NCBI GenBank assembly: GCA_044226655.1
Contig: JBGAGO010000001.1
Coordinates: 186,001-250,000, forward strand
DNA: 64,000 nucleotides
Direction of reading: 5' to 3'
Source of the DNA: JBEVOS01 sp044226655
GTDB taxonomy: Bacteria > Pseudomonadota > Alphaproteobacteria > Caulobacterales > Aquidulcibacteraceae
The notes below the pieces were generated by a model. It worked only from the letters and a program-made list of their open reading frames with translations, was not told the DNA's origin and did no database searches. This document shows, piece by piece, positions 8,769 through 16,695 of this stretch. The translations under genes and the position numbers were made by a program. The stretch's first letter is position 1; every line of letters starts with the position of its first letter.

Positions 8769-8874
8769 GTACGCCCTACCCTTGTTTGTGCGGGGCGCTC
8801 GCTTGCCACTTACCGGCGCCCCTGTCAAAAGCTTTGTCCGCTTTCCCAAACACCCTCGCAAAACAGGTGCTTTC

Positions 8875-10194
8875 ATGCGTCTCGAGGCGCGCGCCGCCGG
8901 GCCGCTCAAGGGCGCGGTTCGGGCGCCCGGCGACAAATCCATTTCGCACCGCGCGCTGATTCTCGGCGCGCTGGCGGAAGGCGTGACGGAGATCGAGGGC
9001 CTGCTCGAAGCCGACGACGTGCTGCGCACCGCCGAAGCCGTCCGGGCGCTGGGCGCGGGCGTGGAGCGGCGGGGAACCGGCCATTGGCGGATCGCGGGCA
9101 AGGGCGGCTTCGCCGAGCCCGCCGACATCGTCGATTGCGGCAATTCGGGCACCGGCGTGCGCCTGCTGATGGGCGCGGCCGCGGGCTTTCCGATCGGGGT
9201 CACGTTCACCGGCGATGGCTCGCTGCGCGGCCGGCCGATGGGCCGCGTGCTCGATCCGCTGCGGGCCATGGGCGCGTCCGCCCTGGGCCGGGACAAGGAT
9301 CGCCTCCCCGTCACCCTGCGCGGCGGCGCGCTCAAGAGCTTCGCCTACAAGACGCCGATGGCCTCCGCTCAGGTGAAGTCGGCGGTGCTGCTGGCCGGGC
9401 TCGGCGCCGAAGGCGGGGTGACCGTGATCGAGGCCGAGCGCACGCGCGACCACACCGAACGCATGCTGCGGGCTTTCGGGGCCGACGTTTCCGAGCGCGA
9501 TACCGATCAGGGCCGGGAAATCACGCTGGCGCCGGGCGCCAAGCTCAAGGGAACGCGCGTGCGCGTGCCGGGCGATCCTTCGTCCGCCGCCTTCCCGCTC
9601 GCCGCCGCGCTCATCACGCCCGGTTCGGACGTGACCGTCGAAGGCGTGCTGCTCAACCCGCTGCGCATCGGCTTCTTCGACACCTTGCGCGACATGGGCG
9701 CCGATCTGACCATCGCCAACGCGCGCGACGAAAGTGGCGAACGCGTTGGCGATGTGCGGGCGCGCTTTTCGGCCTTGCGCGGGATCGCGGTTCCGCCCGA
9801 GCGCGCGCCCTCGATGATCGACGAGTACCCCGTCCTTGCCGCCATCGCCGCTTATGCGCGGGGCGCGACGGAGATGCGCGGCATCGGCGAATTGCGCGTC
9901 AAGGAAAGCGACCGCATCGCGCTGATGGCGGCGGGCCTCAACGCGTGCGGCGTCACCGTTACGGAAGAACCTGAGGGCCTCGTCGTCATGGGCGCGGCTG
10001 GCGGCAATGGCGCTGTGCTGGGCGGCGCGGCCGTAACGACACATGGCGATCACCGCATCGCCATGTCCCACCTTATCCTCGGCCTCGCCAGCCAACGCGC
10101 CGTCAGCGTCGACGACGCGCAGATGATCAACACCAGCTTCCCCGGCTTCGCCGAACTGATGCGCGGGCTGGGGGCGAAAATCGCGGAAGCCTAG
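8875..10194 (+). CDS. aroA: 3-phosphoshikimate 1-carboxyvinyltransferase (EPSP synthase)
   Basis: Protein of 439 residues catalysing the penultimate step of chorismate synthesis, from shikimate-3-phosphate and PEP to EPSP. Conserved blocks in order: PGDKSISHRALILGALA, DCGNSGTGVRLL, DGSLRGRPMGRVLDPL, PMASAQVKSAVLLAGL, DHTERMLRAFG, DEYPVLAAIAAYA, RVKESDRIALMAAG and HGDHRIAMSHLILG. The blocks GDKSISHR and SAQVKS look closer to the class II type than to the E. coli enzyme. ATG 8875 is the start matching the family N-terminus (MRLEARAAGPLKG). It is followed by a convergent small gene that shares its CTAG. Confidence 0.97.
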   Translation: MRLEARAAGPLKGAVRAPGDKSISHRALILGALAEGVTEIEGLLEADDVLRTAEAVRALGAGVERRGTGHWRIAGKGGFAEPADIVDCGNSGTGVRLLMGAAAGFPIGVTFTGDGSLRGRPMGRVLDPLRAMGASALGRDKDRLPVTLRGGALKSFAYKTPMASAQVKSAVLLAGLGAEGGVTVIEAERTRDHTERMLRAFGADVSERDTDQGREITLAPGAKLKGTRVRVPGDPSSAAFPLAAALITPGSDVTVEGVLLNPLRIGFFDTLRDMGADLTIANARDESGERVGDVRARFSALRGIAVPPERAPSMIDEYPVLAAIAAYARGATEMRGIGELRVKESDRIALMAAGLNACGVTVTEEPEGLVVMGAAGGNGAVLGGAAVTTHGDHRIAMSHLILGLASQRAVSVDDAQMINTSFPGFAELMRGLGAKIAEA

Positions 10195-10451
10195 GCCACC
10201 GACACGATTTTCGCGACGCCGCCGCCCGTCGGGCCGGTATAGCGCGTCGTGAAGCCGGGCTCGAATTTGATGTCGTCGGCGAAGGTCAGCGTGAGATCCT
10301 GATCGCCTTTGATCTCGAGCGTCTTTGAGCCTTCGGGGCGCGAATAGGAGCCCTTCTGGCCATTGTCGGCGCTCACCGTGCCGGCGTCGCCGTCGAACAC
10401 GGCCACGATCTTCTGGCCAGCATCGCTGGCGAACTCGACAGTGATCTTCAT
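10191..10451 (-). CDS. Small conserved protein of unknown function
   Basis: Protein of 86 residues (MKITVEFASDAGQKIVAVFD...VAKIVSVA) with alternating hydrophobic and polar residues suggesting an all-beta fold; no signal peptide, membrane helix or known motif is recognised. The ATG at 10451 has a purine-rich AGGAAGACA tract just upstream. Its stop TAG and the aroA stop TAG are read from the same CTAG palindrome on opposite strands. It diverges from cmk across about 130 bp, which should hold both promoters. The dense codon-like composition supports a real gene. Confidence 0.65.
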   Translation of the reverse strand: MKITVEFASDAGQKIVAVFDGDAGTVSADNGQKGSYSRPEGSKTLEIKGDQDLTLTFADDIKFEPGFTTRYTGPTGGGVAKIVSVA

Positions 10452-10580
10452 TGTCTTCCTCCCGCGCGGCGCCGCGCGCTTCCGTTTGCGCCGGCGGGCG
10501 ATGGCGGCGCAAGCCACAAACCCGTGTCGCGGCGGCGATCGCGGTTTTCCTTTCCGCCATGTCGGCCCTAAGAAAAGCCC

Positions 10581-11213
10581 ATGATCATCGCGATCGACGG
10601 CCCGACCGCCTCCGGCAAAGGCACGCTCGCCAAGCGCATCGCCGACGCGTACGGCTTGAAGCGGCTCGACACCGGCGCGCTCTATCGCGCGGTCGGCCTC
10701 GCCGTGCTGGACGCGGGCCAGGCGCCGCAGGATGAAGCCGCCGCGCTCGCCGCCGCGCGCGGACTCGATCTCGGCGCCATCGACGAAAACCGCATCCGCA
10801 GCGCCGCGGTCGGCCAAGCCGCCTCCATCGTCGCGGCCATGCCCGCCGTGCGCGCGGTGTTGCGCCAGGCCCAGCGCGCCTTCGCCGACGATCCGGCCGG
10901 CGCCGTGCTCGACGGGCGCGATATCGGCACCGTGATCTGCCCCGACGCCGAGGTGAAGCTGTTCGTCACCGCCTCGCTCCAAGCCCGCACCGGCCGGCGC
11001 CATCTCGAACTCGCCCATCGCGGCGAGGCGCTGGCCTATGACGAGCTCGAACGGCAAATCGCCGAGCGCGACGCGCGCGACGAAAACCGCGCCGAATCCC
11101 CGCTCCGCCCCGCGCCCGACGCGCACGTGCTCGACACCACCGCGCTCAGCATCGACCAAGCCGTCGCCGCCGCCGTCCGCATCATCGACGCGGCCAAAGC
11201 ACAGCGGGGCTGA
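10581..11213 (+). CDS. cmk: Cytidylate kinase
   Basis: Protein of 210 residues that phosphorylates CMP and dCMP with ATP. The P-loop GPTASGKGT is at residues 7-15, followed by LDTGALYRAVG, the NMP-binding region VLDGRDIGTVICPDAEVKLFVTA and the lid-side block RDARDENRAESPL. Length and order fit the bacterial Cmk family. It sits directly upstream of rpsA, an arrangement common across Proteobacteria, with about 200 bp between them. Confidence 0.97.
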   Translation: MIIAIDGPTASGKGTLAKRIADAYGLKRLDTGALYRAVGLAVLDAGQAPQDEAAALAAARGLDLGAIDENRIRSAAVGQAASIVAAMPAVRAVLRQAQRAFADDPAGAVLDGRDIGTVICPDAEVKLFVTASLQARTGRRHLELAHRGEALAYDELERQIAERDARDENRAESPLRPAPDAHVLDTTALSIDQAVAAAVRIIDAAKAQRG

Positions 11214-11414
11214 AGCCCCCGCCCGCCCCATCGGCGGGCCGAAGGTTGCCCCCAGGGCCTCGCCCCTCTATATCGCCGGTGACCCGCACAGCCCCTAGGC
11301 GCTCGCCCTGGGGCCGGGTTCGTCTGTCAGACAGATGTGGACGGCCGCATGGTGCGGCTGAGACCGCCGGAGCCAACCGGCAGGCCACGATTAATTTGGA
11401 GTAGTACGAACCAT
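11206..11414 (+). promoter_or_regulatory. cmk-rpsA intergenic region with tandem hairpins, probable rpsA leader
   Basis: Two strong hairpins follow the cmk stop: GGGGC-TGAA-GCCCC at 11206-11219, with the cmk TGA in its loop, and GCCCGCC-N5-GGCGGGC at 11221-11239. A short palindrome TCTGTC-A-GACAGA lies at 11323-11335. No U-run follows the hairpins, so they are not typical intrinsic terminators. S1 mRNA leaders are often autoregulatory, which would fit a structured leader here; this is inference. Weak GGAG sits upstream of the rpsA ATG. Confidence 0.4.
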
Positions 11415-13112
11415 ATGAGCGCAGCTCTCAACCCATCCCGCGATGATTTCGCATCGCTTCTCAATGAATCTCTCGCCTCGCAAGGCATGGTCGAAGGCCG
11501 GGTGATCCCGGCGAAGGTCGTCGGCGTCGAACATGATTTCGTCGTCGTCGATATCGGCCTCAAGACCGAAGGCCGCATCCCGCTCCGCGAATTCCTCGTC
11601 GATGACGGCGCCGGCGCGCCGAAGACGGGCGACATCGTCGAAGTCTATCTCGACCGCATCGAAAACGCGCTGGGCGACGCCGTCGTCAGCCGCGAAAAGG
11701 CGCGCCGCGAAGAAGCCTGGACGCGCCTCGAAAAGAATTTCAACGCCCAGGAAGCCGTCAACGGCGCCATCGTCGGCCGCGTGAAGGGCGGCTTCACGGT
11801 CGATCTCGGCGGCGCCAACGCGTTCCTGCCGGGTTCGCAAGTCGATATCCGCCCGGTGCGCGATGTCGGCCCGCTGATGAACATCGTGCAGCCCTTCGCG
11901 ATCCTCAAAATGGACCGCCAGCGCGGCAATATCGTCGTCTCGCGCCGCGCCGTGCTTGAAGAAAGCCGCGCCAGCGAACGCGCCGAAATCGTCGGCCAGC
12001 TGCAGGAAGGCGAAATCCGCGAAGGCGTGGTCAAGAACATCACCGATTACGGCGCGTTCGTGGACCTCGGCGGCATCGATGGCCTCTTGCACGTCACCGA
12101 CATGAGCTGGAAACGCGTCTCCCATCCGAGCCAGGTGCTCAATGTCGGCGACACGGTGAAAGTCCAGATCGTCAAGATCAATCCGGACACCCAGCGCATC
12201 AGCCTCGGCATGAAGCAGCTGATGACCGATCCGTGGGACGGCGTCGAAGCCAAATATCCGGCGGGCGGCAAGTTCAAAGGCCGCGTGACCAACATCACTG
12301 ATTACGGCGCCTTCATCGAACTCGAACCGGGCGTCGAAGGCCTGGTCCACGTCTCGGAAATGAGCTGGACCAAGAAGAACATGCATCCGTCGAAAATCCT
12401 GTCCACGAGCCAGGAAGTCGACGTCATGGTGCTCGACGTGGACGGCGAAAAGCGCCGCATCTCGCTCGGCATCAAGCAGGTCCAGTCCAATCCGTGGGAA
12501 CAGCTCATGGTCGATCATCCGGTCGGCACGGTGCTGGAAGGCGAGATCAAGTCGATCACCGAATTCGGCCTGTTCGTCGGTCTCACGCCGGAGCTGGACG
12601 GCATGGTCCACCTCTCCGACATCGCCTGGGACGCCCAAGGCGAAGAAGCCCTCGCCCGCTACAACAAGGGCGACACCGTCAAGGTGAAGGTGCTCGATAT
12701 CGACGTCGAAAAGGAACGCATCAGCCTGGGCATCAAGCAGGCGGGCGACGATCCGCTCGACGGCGCCGAGTTCCGCCGCGGCCAGACCATCACGGTCGAA
12801 GTCGTGGAGATCACCACCGGCGGCATCGATGTGGCGTTCGGCGAGAACAACGCGCTGCGCGCCTTCATCCGCAAGAGCGATCTGTCGCGTGACCGGTCCG
12901 AGCAGCGGCCCGACCGCTTCGAGGTCGGCCAGCGCGTCGATGCGGCCGTGACGGCGTTCGACAAGAACTCCCGCCGCGTCTCGCTCTCGATCAAGGCGCT
13001 CGAACTCGCCGACGAGAAGGAAGCGATCGCCCAATTCGGCTCGTCCGATTCGGGCGCCTCGCTGGGCGACATCCTGGGCGCGGCCCTCAAGAAGGGCGCC
13101 GACAAGAACTGA
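11415..13112 (+). CDS. rpsA: 30S ribosomal protein S1
   Basis: Protein of 565 residues with six S1 (OB-fold) repeats, beginning roughly at residues 26, 113, 198, 283, 370 and 455. Repeats 3 to 5 are the most alike (ITDYGAFVDLGG, ITDYGAFIELEPG, ITEFGLFVGL, each followed by RISLG motifs). S1 binds mRNA upstream of the start codon and helps it onto the 30S subunit. ATG 11415 gives the family N-terminus MSAALNPSRDDFASLL. It is closed by an intrinsic terminator and followed by ihfB. Confidence 0.97.
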   Translation: MSAALNPSRDDFASLLNESLASQGMVEGRVIPAKVVGVEHDFVVVDIGLKTEGRIPLREFLVDDGAGAPKTGDIVEVYLDRIENALGDAVVSREKARREEAWTRLEKNFNAQEAVNGAIVGRVKGGFTVDLGGANAFLPGSQVDIRPVRDVGPLMNIVQPFAILKMDRQRGNIVVSRRAVLEESRASERAEIVGQLQEGEIREGVVKNITDYGAFVDLGGIDGLLHVTDMSWKRVSHPSQVLNVGDTVKVQIVKINPDTQRISLGMKQLMTDPWDGVEAKYPAGGKFKGRVTNITDYGAFIELEPGVEGLVHVSEMSWTKKNMHPSKILSTSQEVDVMVLDVDGEKRRISLGIKQVQSNPWEQLMVDHPVGTVLEGEIKSITEFGLFVGLTPELDGMVHLSDIAWDAQGEEALARYNKGDTVKVKVLDIDVEKERISLGIKQAGDDPLDGAEFRRGQTITVEVVEITTGGIDVAFGENNALRAFIRKSDLSRDRSEQRPDRFEVGQRVDAAVTAFDKNSRRVSLSIKALELADEKEAIAQFGSSDSGASLGDILGAALKKGADKN

Positions 13113-13149
13113 GCTTAACGCCAGTTCATCGATCTCAGTCTTGAAAACC

Positions 13150-13185
13150 GGGCCGGGCGGCGACGTCCGGCCCATTTTTCTTTTT
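13150..13185 (+). terminator. Intrinsic terminator of rpsA
   Basis: A GGGCCGG/CCGGCCC stem (13150-13156 with 13167-13173) is followed by the T-rich run ATTTTTCTTTTT. This is a textbook rho-independent terminator 38 bp past the rpsA stop, so ihfB should have its own promoter in 13186-13245. Confidence 0.9.
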
Positions 13186-13245
13186 GGTCAAGGCGTTGAC
13201 GCCCGAACGAAGGCGCGGGAGACTCCGCTTTGAGGGGACGCGGCC

Positions 13246-13536
13246 ATGCTCCGTTCAGAACTCGTCCAGCTCCTTCAAGAAGAGCACCGCAGCTTGCGGG
13301 CGTCGGACGTTGAGAAAGCAGTCGATGTGTTCCTCGACGAGATCGCCGAGGCGCTCGCCGCGGGCGGCCGCGTCGAATTGCGCGGCTTCGGCGCCTTCTC
13401 CGTGCGCGCCCGCGAAGAGCGCATCGGGCGCAACCCGCGCACCGGCGACGCCGTGAAGGTCAGCGCCAAGCGCGTGCCGTTCTTCAAGCCCGGCAAAGAG
13501 CTGCGCCTCAAGGTCAATGGCGGGGAAGAACCGTAG
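13246..13536 (+). CDS. ihfB: Integration host factor subunit beta
   Basis: Protein of 96 residues of the HU/IHF family. The DNA-binding arm region carries GRNPRTGDAVKVSAKRVPFFKPGKELR and the body carries VELRGFGAFSVR. Position after rpsA matches ihfB in many Proteobacteria and distinguishes it from hup. It bends DNA as a heterodimer with IhfA in replication, recombination and transcription. A family-A palindromic repeat begins 4 bp after its stop. Confidence 0.95.
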   Translation: MLRSELVQLLQEEHRSLRASDVEKAVDVFLDEIAEALAAGGRVELRGFGAFSVRAREERIGRNPRTGDAVKVSAKRVPFFKPGKELRLKVNGGEEP

Positions 13537-13540
13537 CGTT

Positions 13541-13597
13541 CGTACCGCCGGCTTCCAGCCGGCACGGCGCGAGCGCCGGCTAGAAGCCGGCGGTACG
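13541..13597. repeat. Family-A palindromic element, copy 1
   Basis: CGTACCGCCGGCTTCCAGCC at the left end is mirrored by a right arm ending GAAGCCGGCGGTACG, so the 57-bp element folds into one long hairpin. The same arms recur at 15886-15978, 21228-21283 and 43744-43836, always between genes. Here it lies between ihfB and mscL. Confidence 0.88.
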
Positions 13598-13670
13598 GCT
13601 CGCCCTCTTGGCCGCTGCGGAAAATCCTGCAATGCCTCGCGCGCGGGTGGCGATATCTGGGAGCGCATGC

Positions 13671-14078
13671 ATGTCCATATTGAAGGAATTTCGGGAATTC
13701 GCCTTGAAGGGCAACGTGGTCGATCTCGCCGTCGGCGTGATCATCGGCGCGGCCTTCGGCTCGATCGTCACCTCGCTCGTCAATGACGTCATCATGCCGC
13801 CGATCGGCTGGCTGACGGGCGGCATCGATTTCTCGAAACTCGCCATCGCCTTGCCGCCGGCGCCGAACGTGCCGGCCGATGCGCCGCCGGTCTCGATCAA
13901 CTACGGCAAGTTCATCAACGCCGTGATCAGCTTCGCCATCGTCGCCTGGGTGATCTTCCTGTTGGTCAAAGGCATGAACCAGCTGAAGCGCACCGAAGAA
14001 GCCGCGCCCGCCGCGCCGGAAGAACCGCCGGCCGATGTGAAGCTGCTCACCGAAATCCGCGATCTTCTCAAGAAATAG
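13671..14078 (+). CDS. mscL: Large-conductance mechanosensitive channel
   Basis: Protein of 135 residues. The N-terminal amphipathic helix and TM1 are recognisable in EFREFALKGNVVDLAVGVII followed by GAAFGSIVTSLVNDVIMPPIG, with TM2 at about residues 80-103 and a charged C-terminal helix (VKLLTEIRDLLKK). It forms a pentameric inner-membrane pore that opens under extreme turgor drop. ATG 13671 follows GGGAG at 8 bp; the open frame is longer upstream but only this start gives the family N-terminus. Confidence 0.95.
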   Translation: MSILKEFREFALKGNVVDLAVGVIIGAAFGSIVTSLVNDVIMPPIGWLTGGIDFSKLAIALPPAPNVPADAPPVSINYGKFINAVISFAIVAWVIFLLVKGMNQLKRTEEAAPAAPEEPPADVKLLTEIRDLLKK

Positions 14079-14102
14079 AGCGCGCGGCGAAGGGGCTGGG
14101 CC

Positions 14103-14921
14103 ATGAGCAGGACATTCGGCCGCTTCGCCGCCGCTATGGCGCAGGCCGCCACCGCGCCGCTGGGCTCGTGGCGGCGCGCCATGGCGCGGGCCTACGCCTC
14201 GCAATTGATCGCGCCGTCCTGGTCGGTCGAAACCTCCGCCGGGCGCATGGATTTCGTCGGTCCCTCGGGGCGCGCGCTGCACGACGCGCATGGCTTCAAT
14301 GTCGATGAGCCCGAAACCGTCGCTTGGGTAGAATCCCTGCCCGCCGACGCCGTGCTGTGGGATATCGGCGCCAATGTCGGCCTCTATGCGATCTTCGCGG
14401 CCAAGCGCGGGCTGACGGTGATCGCGTTCGAGCCCTCGGCTGCGACGCTCGCCGTGCTGGTGCGCAATATCGAGATCAACCACGTCGAAGATCGCGTCTT
14501 CGCCTATGGCGTGGCGCTGGCCGATCAGACCCGGCTCGATCATCTGTTCATGGATTCCGAGCGCACCGAGCCCGGCCACGCCGTGCATTCGTTCGGCACG
14601 CGCGAGACCGTCGCCGGCGCCATCCAAGGCGGCTTTCGCCAAGCCGCCATCGGCTACGCCGCCGACGCCTTCGTCGCGCAATTCGATGCGCCCAAGCCCA
14701 CCCATATCAAGCTCGACGTCGACGGCATCGAGCCCGCCATCCTGCGCGGCGCCGAGGGCCTGATGCGCAGCACGGTGCGCGAGATCATGGTCGAGATCTA
14801 CGACGCCGAGAATCCGAAGAACGCCGCCGATATCCGCGCTGCGCTCGCCGCGCTGAATTTCGTCGAGCGCTCCACGAAAAATCCCGAAGGCCGCAACAAG
14901 CTCTTCGTCCGCGCGCCATGA
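14103..14921 (+). CDS. FkbM family SAM-dependent methyltransferase
   Basis: Protein of 272 residues. The SAM-binding motif is VLWDIGANVGLYAIFAAKRG (about residues 82-101), followed by VIAFEPSAATLAVLVRNIEIN and the FkbM-type IKLDVDGIEPAILRGAEGLM. FkbM enzymes O-methylate sugars or small molecules, often in surface glycan pathways. The stop overlaps the start of the next gene (ATGA), and that gene looks like a glycosyltransferase, supporting a glycan role for the pair. Confidence 0.9.
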   Translation: MSRTFGRFAAAMAQAATAPLGSWRRAMARAYASQLIAPSWSVETSAGRMDFVGPSGRALHDAHGFNVDEPETVAWVESLPADAVLWDIGANVGLYAIFAAKRGLTVIAFEPSAATLAVLVRNIEINHVEDRVFAYGVALADQTRLDHLFMDSERTEPGHAVHSFGTRETVAGAIQGGFRQAAIGYAADAFVAQFDAPKPTHIKLDVDGIEPAILRGAEGLMRSTVREIMVEIYDAENPKNAADIRAALAALNFVERSTKNPEGRNKLFVRAP

Positions 14922-15877
14922 CGCGCACGCGCTATCTCGATTGGCTGGCGCGCGATCTGGAAACGCCGGCGCAGCCGGATGCGCGTGCCGAGGGCGTCGG
15001 CCCCGATCTCGTGATCGGCTATGCGACCGGCTATGGCCCGCGCGCGCTGGCGCCCTTCGTGCGATCGCTGCGCCAGCACAGCCAGGCGCGCGTCGCGCTG
15101 GTGGCAAGTCCGGCGAAAAGCGTGAAAGCGTTCCTGCGCGAAAATAACGTCGATCGCTTCGATGCGCCGAAGAGCGAAGGCTGGCGCCCGCACCTGCTGA
15201 TCGCGCGCTTCAAGCATTATCTCTCGATCCTCGACGCCTATCCCGATGCCCGCCGCGTGCTGATCTGCGATGTGCGCGATCTCACCTTCCAGGCCGATCC
15301 GTTCGCCAAGGGCTTCGGTGATGATGAGGCGCCGCTCGTGTTCTACGCCGAGACCGCGCCCGGCCAGCTTGGCGCGCACGGCGCCAATCCGCGCTGGCTC
15401 GATTCCTTGGTCGGCGCGCCGCTCGCGCGCAAATTCGATGCCGGCGCGGCTGTGTGCGGCGGCACGATCATGGGCGAACCGCACGCGCTCAAGCGCGCGA
15501 TCCGCATCCTCTTGACGCTTTGCGCCATTCCGCGCCCCGGCGCGCTCGATCGCCTCGGCGCCGATCAGGCCGCGCTCAACGTGATCGCGCATTGGGGCAT
15601 GGCGGATGTGATGGTCGCGCCGAATTACGCGCGTGTCGCCACCATCGGCTATGCGGAGCCGCCCGTGCTGCGCGGCGGCGTGCTGTGGAACCCGACCGGC
15701 ACGATGAGCCCGATTCTGCACCAGTACGATCGCCACGCCTTCGCCAAGGAGGCCGTCGAAACCCGCTGGACCCAGGGCCTCCCCGCCGATCCGCCGCGCA
15801 GGAAACCCAGCGCCTGGGCCCGCTTCGAAACCCGCCTGATCAAAAGCATCGGCAAGCGCCTGCCGGAATGGCGGTGA
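14918..15877 (+). CDS. Glycosyltransferase-like protein coupled to the FkbM gene
   Basis: Protein of 319 residues that starts in the 4-bp overlap with the FkbM gene. It opens with a Rossmann-like block (DLVIGYATGYGPRALAPFVRSL), then ARFKHYLSILDAYPDARRVLICDVRDLTFQADPF, where DVRD resembles the DxD motif of nucleotide-sugar transferases. FDAGAAVCGGTIMG and LGADQAALNVI follow as expected for GT-A folds, and a basic tail ends the protein. No membrane segment is obvious. The sugar donor and acceptor are unknown; similarity is judged from motifs only. Confidence 0.7.
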   Translation: MTRTRYLDWLARDLETPAQPDARAEGVGPDLVIGYATGYGPRALAPFVRSLRQHSQARVALVASPAKSVKAFLRENNVDRFDAPKSEGWRPHLLIARFKHYLSILDAYPDARRVLICDVRDLTFQADPFAKGFGDDEAPLVFYAETAPGQLGAHGANPRWLDSLVGAPLARKFDAGAAVCGGTIMGEPHALKRAIRILLTLCAIPRPGALDRLGADQAALNVIAHWGMADVMVAPNYARVATIGYAEPPVLRGGVLWNPTGTMSPILHQYDRHAFAKEAVETRWTQGLPADPPRRKPSAWARFETRLIKSIGKRLPEWR

Positions 15878-15885
15878 CCACACGC

Positions 15886-15978
15886 CGTACTGCCGGCTTC
15901 CAGCCGGCAGACGCCGATTTAGTGTTCACGCCGCCTCCAGAATGAAGCGTCGCCTGCCGGCTGGAAGCCGGCGGTACG
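15886..15978. repeat. Family-A palindromic element, copy 2
   Basis: A 93-bp element with the same outer arms as the other family-A copies (CGTACTGCCGGCTTCCAGCC on the left, ending GAAGCCGGCGGTACG on the right) but a longer unrelated loop. It starts 9 bp after the glycosyltransferase-like gene. Confidence 0.87.
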
Positions 15979-15992
15979 AAGAAGGCGGCGCG

Positions 15993-16013
15993 CCTCCCCC
16001 TTGCGGGGGGAGG
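15993..16013. repeat. Half family-D palindrome CCTCCCCC-TTGCG-GGGGGAGG
   Basis: Short perfect hairpin just upstream of trpF, matching the arm of the family-D elements at 44532-44649. It may act as a transcription attenuator or be a remnant of an element. Its effect on trpF is not known. Confidence 0.6.
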
Positions 16014-16036
16014 ATCACGCTCCCCATAACCCGCCC

Positions 16037-16681
16037 ATGGCTCAGGTGAAGATTTGCGGCGTGCGCACGCCCGAGGCGCTGGAGGCGGCGCTGGCGGGGG
16101 GCGCCCGTTTCATCGGCCTCATGTTTTTCGAAAAGAGCCCGCGCAATGTCTCGTTCGAGATTGCGGCGGCGCTGGCCGCCAAGGCCCGCGGCCGGTCCGA
16201 GATCGTGGCCGTCACGGTCGATCCGGCGGACGATCTCGCCCTTAGGATTTCGGAAACCATAAAACCCGACTGGATTCAGCTCCATGGCCGCGAAACACCG
16301 GCCCGCGCCAGCCAGCTTCGCCGCTTCGCCGGCAAAGGGATCATCAAGGCGCACGGCATCGCCGCCGCCGAAGATCTGGACGCCGCCGCCCCGTTTAAGG
16401 GCGCGGCCGACATGCTCCTCCTCGACGCCAAGCCGCCCCCCGGCGCCGACCGCCCCGGCGGTCTCGGGTCCGCGTTCGACTGGACCCTCCTCCAGGGCCG
16501 GACCCTGCCCCTGCCCTGGATGCTTTCGGGCGGGCTCAGCCCGGAAAACGTCGGGGAAGCGATCCGTTTATCGGGCGCCAGCGTTGTGGACGTGTCCTCT
16601 GGCGTCGAAAGCGCCCCGGGCGTAAAGGACCCGGCACGAATCGCGGCGTTTCTGGCGGCAGCCGGCGCCCGTAAGGCTTGA
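16037..16681 (+). CDS. trpF: Phosphoribosylanthranilate isomerase
   Basis: Protein of 214 residues, a TIM barrel that converts phosphoribosylanthranilate to CdRP in tryptophan synthesis. The catalytic Cys7 lies in KICGVRTPEAL and the general acid Asp in VTVDPAD; LLLDAKPPPG and VDVSSGVES are the phosphate-site blocks. ATG 16037 is the family start; the open frame reaches 16001 through the repeat. It is followed by trpB and trpA, with trpC, trpD and trpE elsewhere. Confidence 0.95.
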   Translation: MAQVKICGVRTPEALEAALAGGARFIGLMFFEKSPRNVSFEIAAALAAKARGRSEIVAVTVDPADDLALRISETIKPDWIQLHGRETPARASQLRRFAGKGIIKAHGIAAAEDLDAAAPFKGAADMLLLDAKPPPGADRPGGLGSAFDWTLLQGRTLPLPWMLSGGLSPENVGEAIRLSGASVVDVSSGVESAPGVKDPARIAAFLAAAGARKA

Positions 16682-16695
16682 CCCTAAAGTACGTT

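Noticed and set aside
8776..10560. Long reverse open frame of 594 codons over aroA
   Set aside because: Shadow of aroA; arginine- and alanine-rich with no recognisable motif.
11391..13175. Reverse open frame of 594 codons over rpsA
   Set aside because: Antisense to rpsA with histidine/aspartate-rich, low-complexity translation and no start signal.
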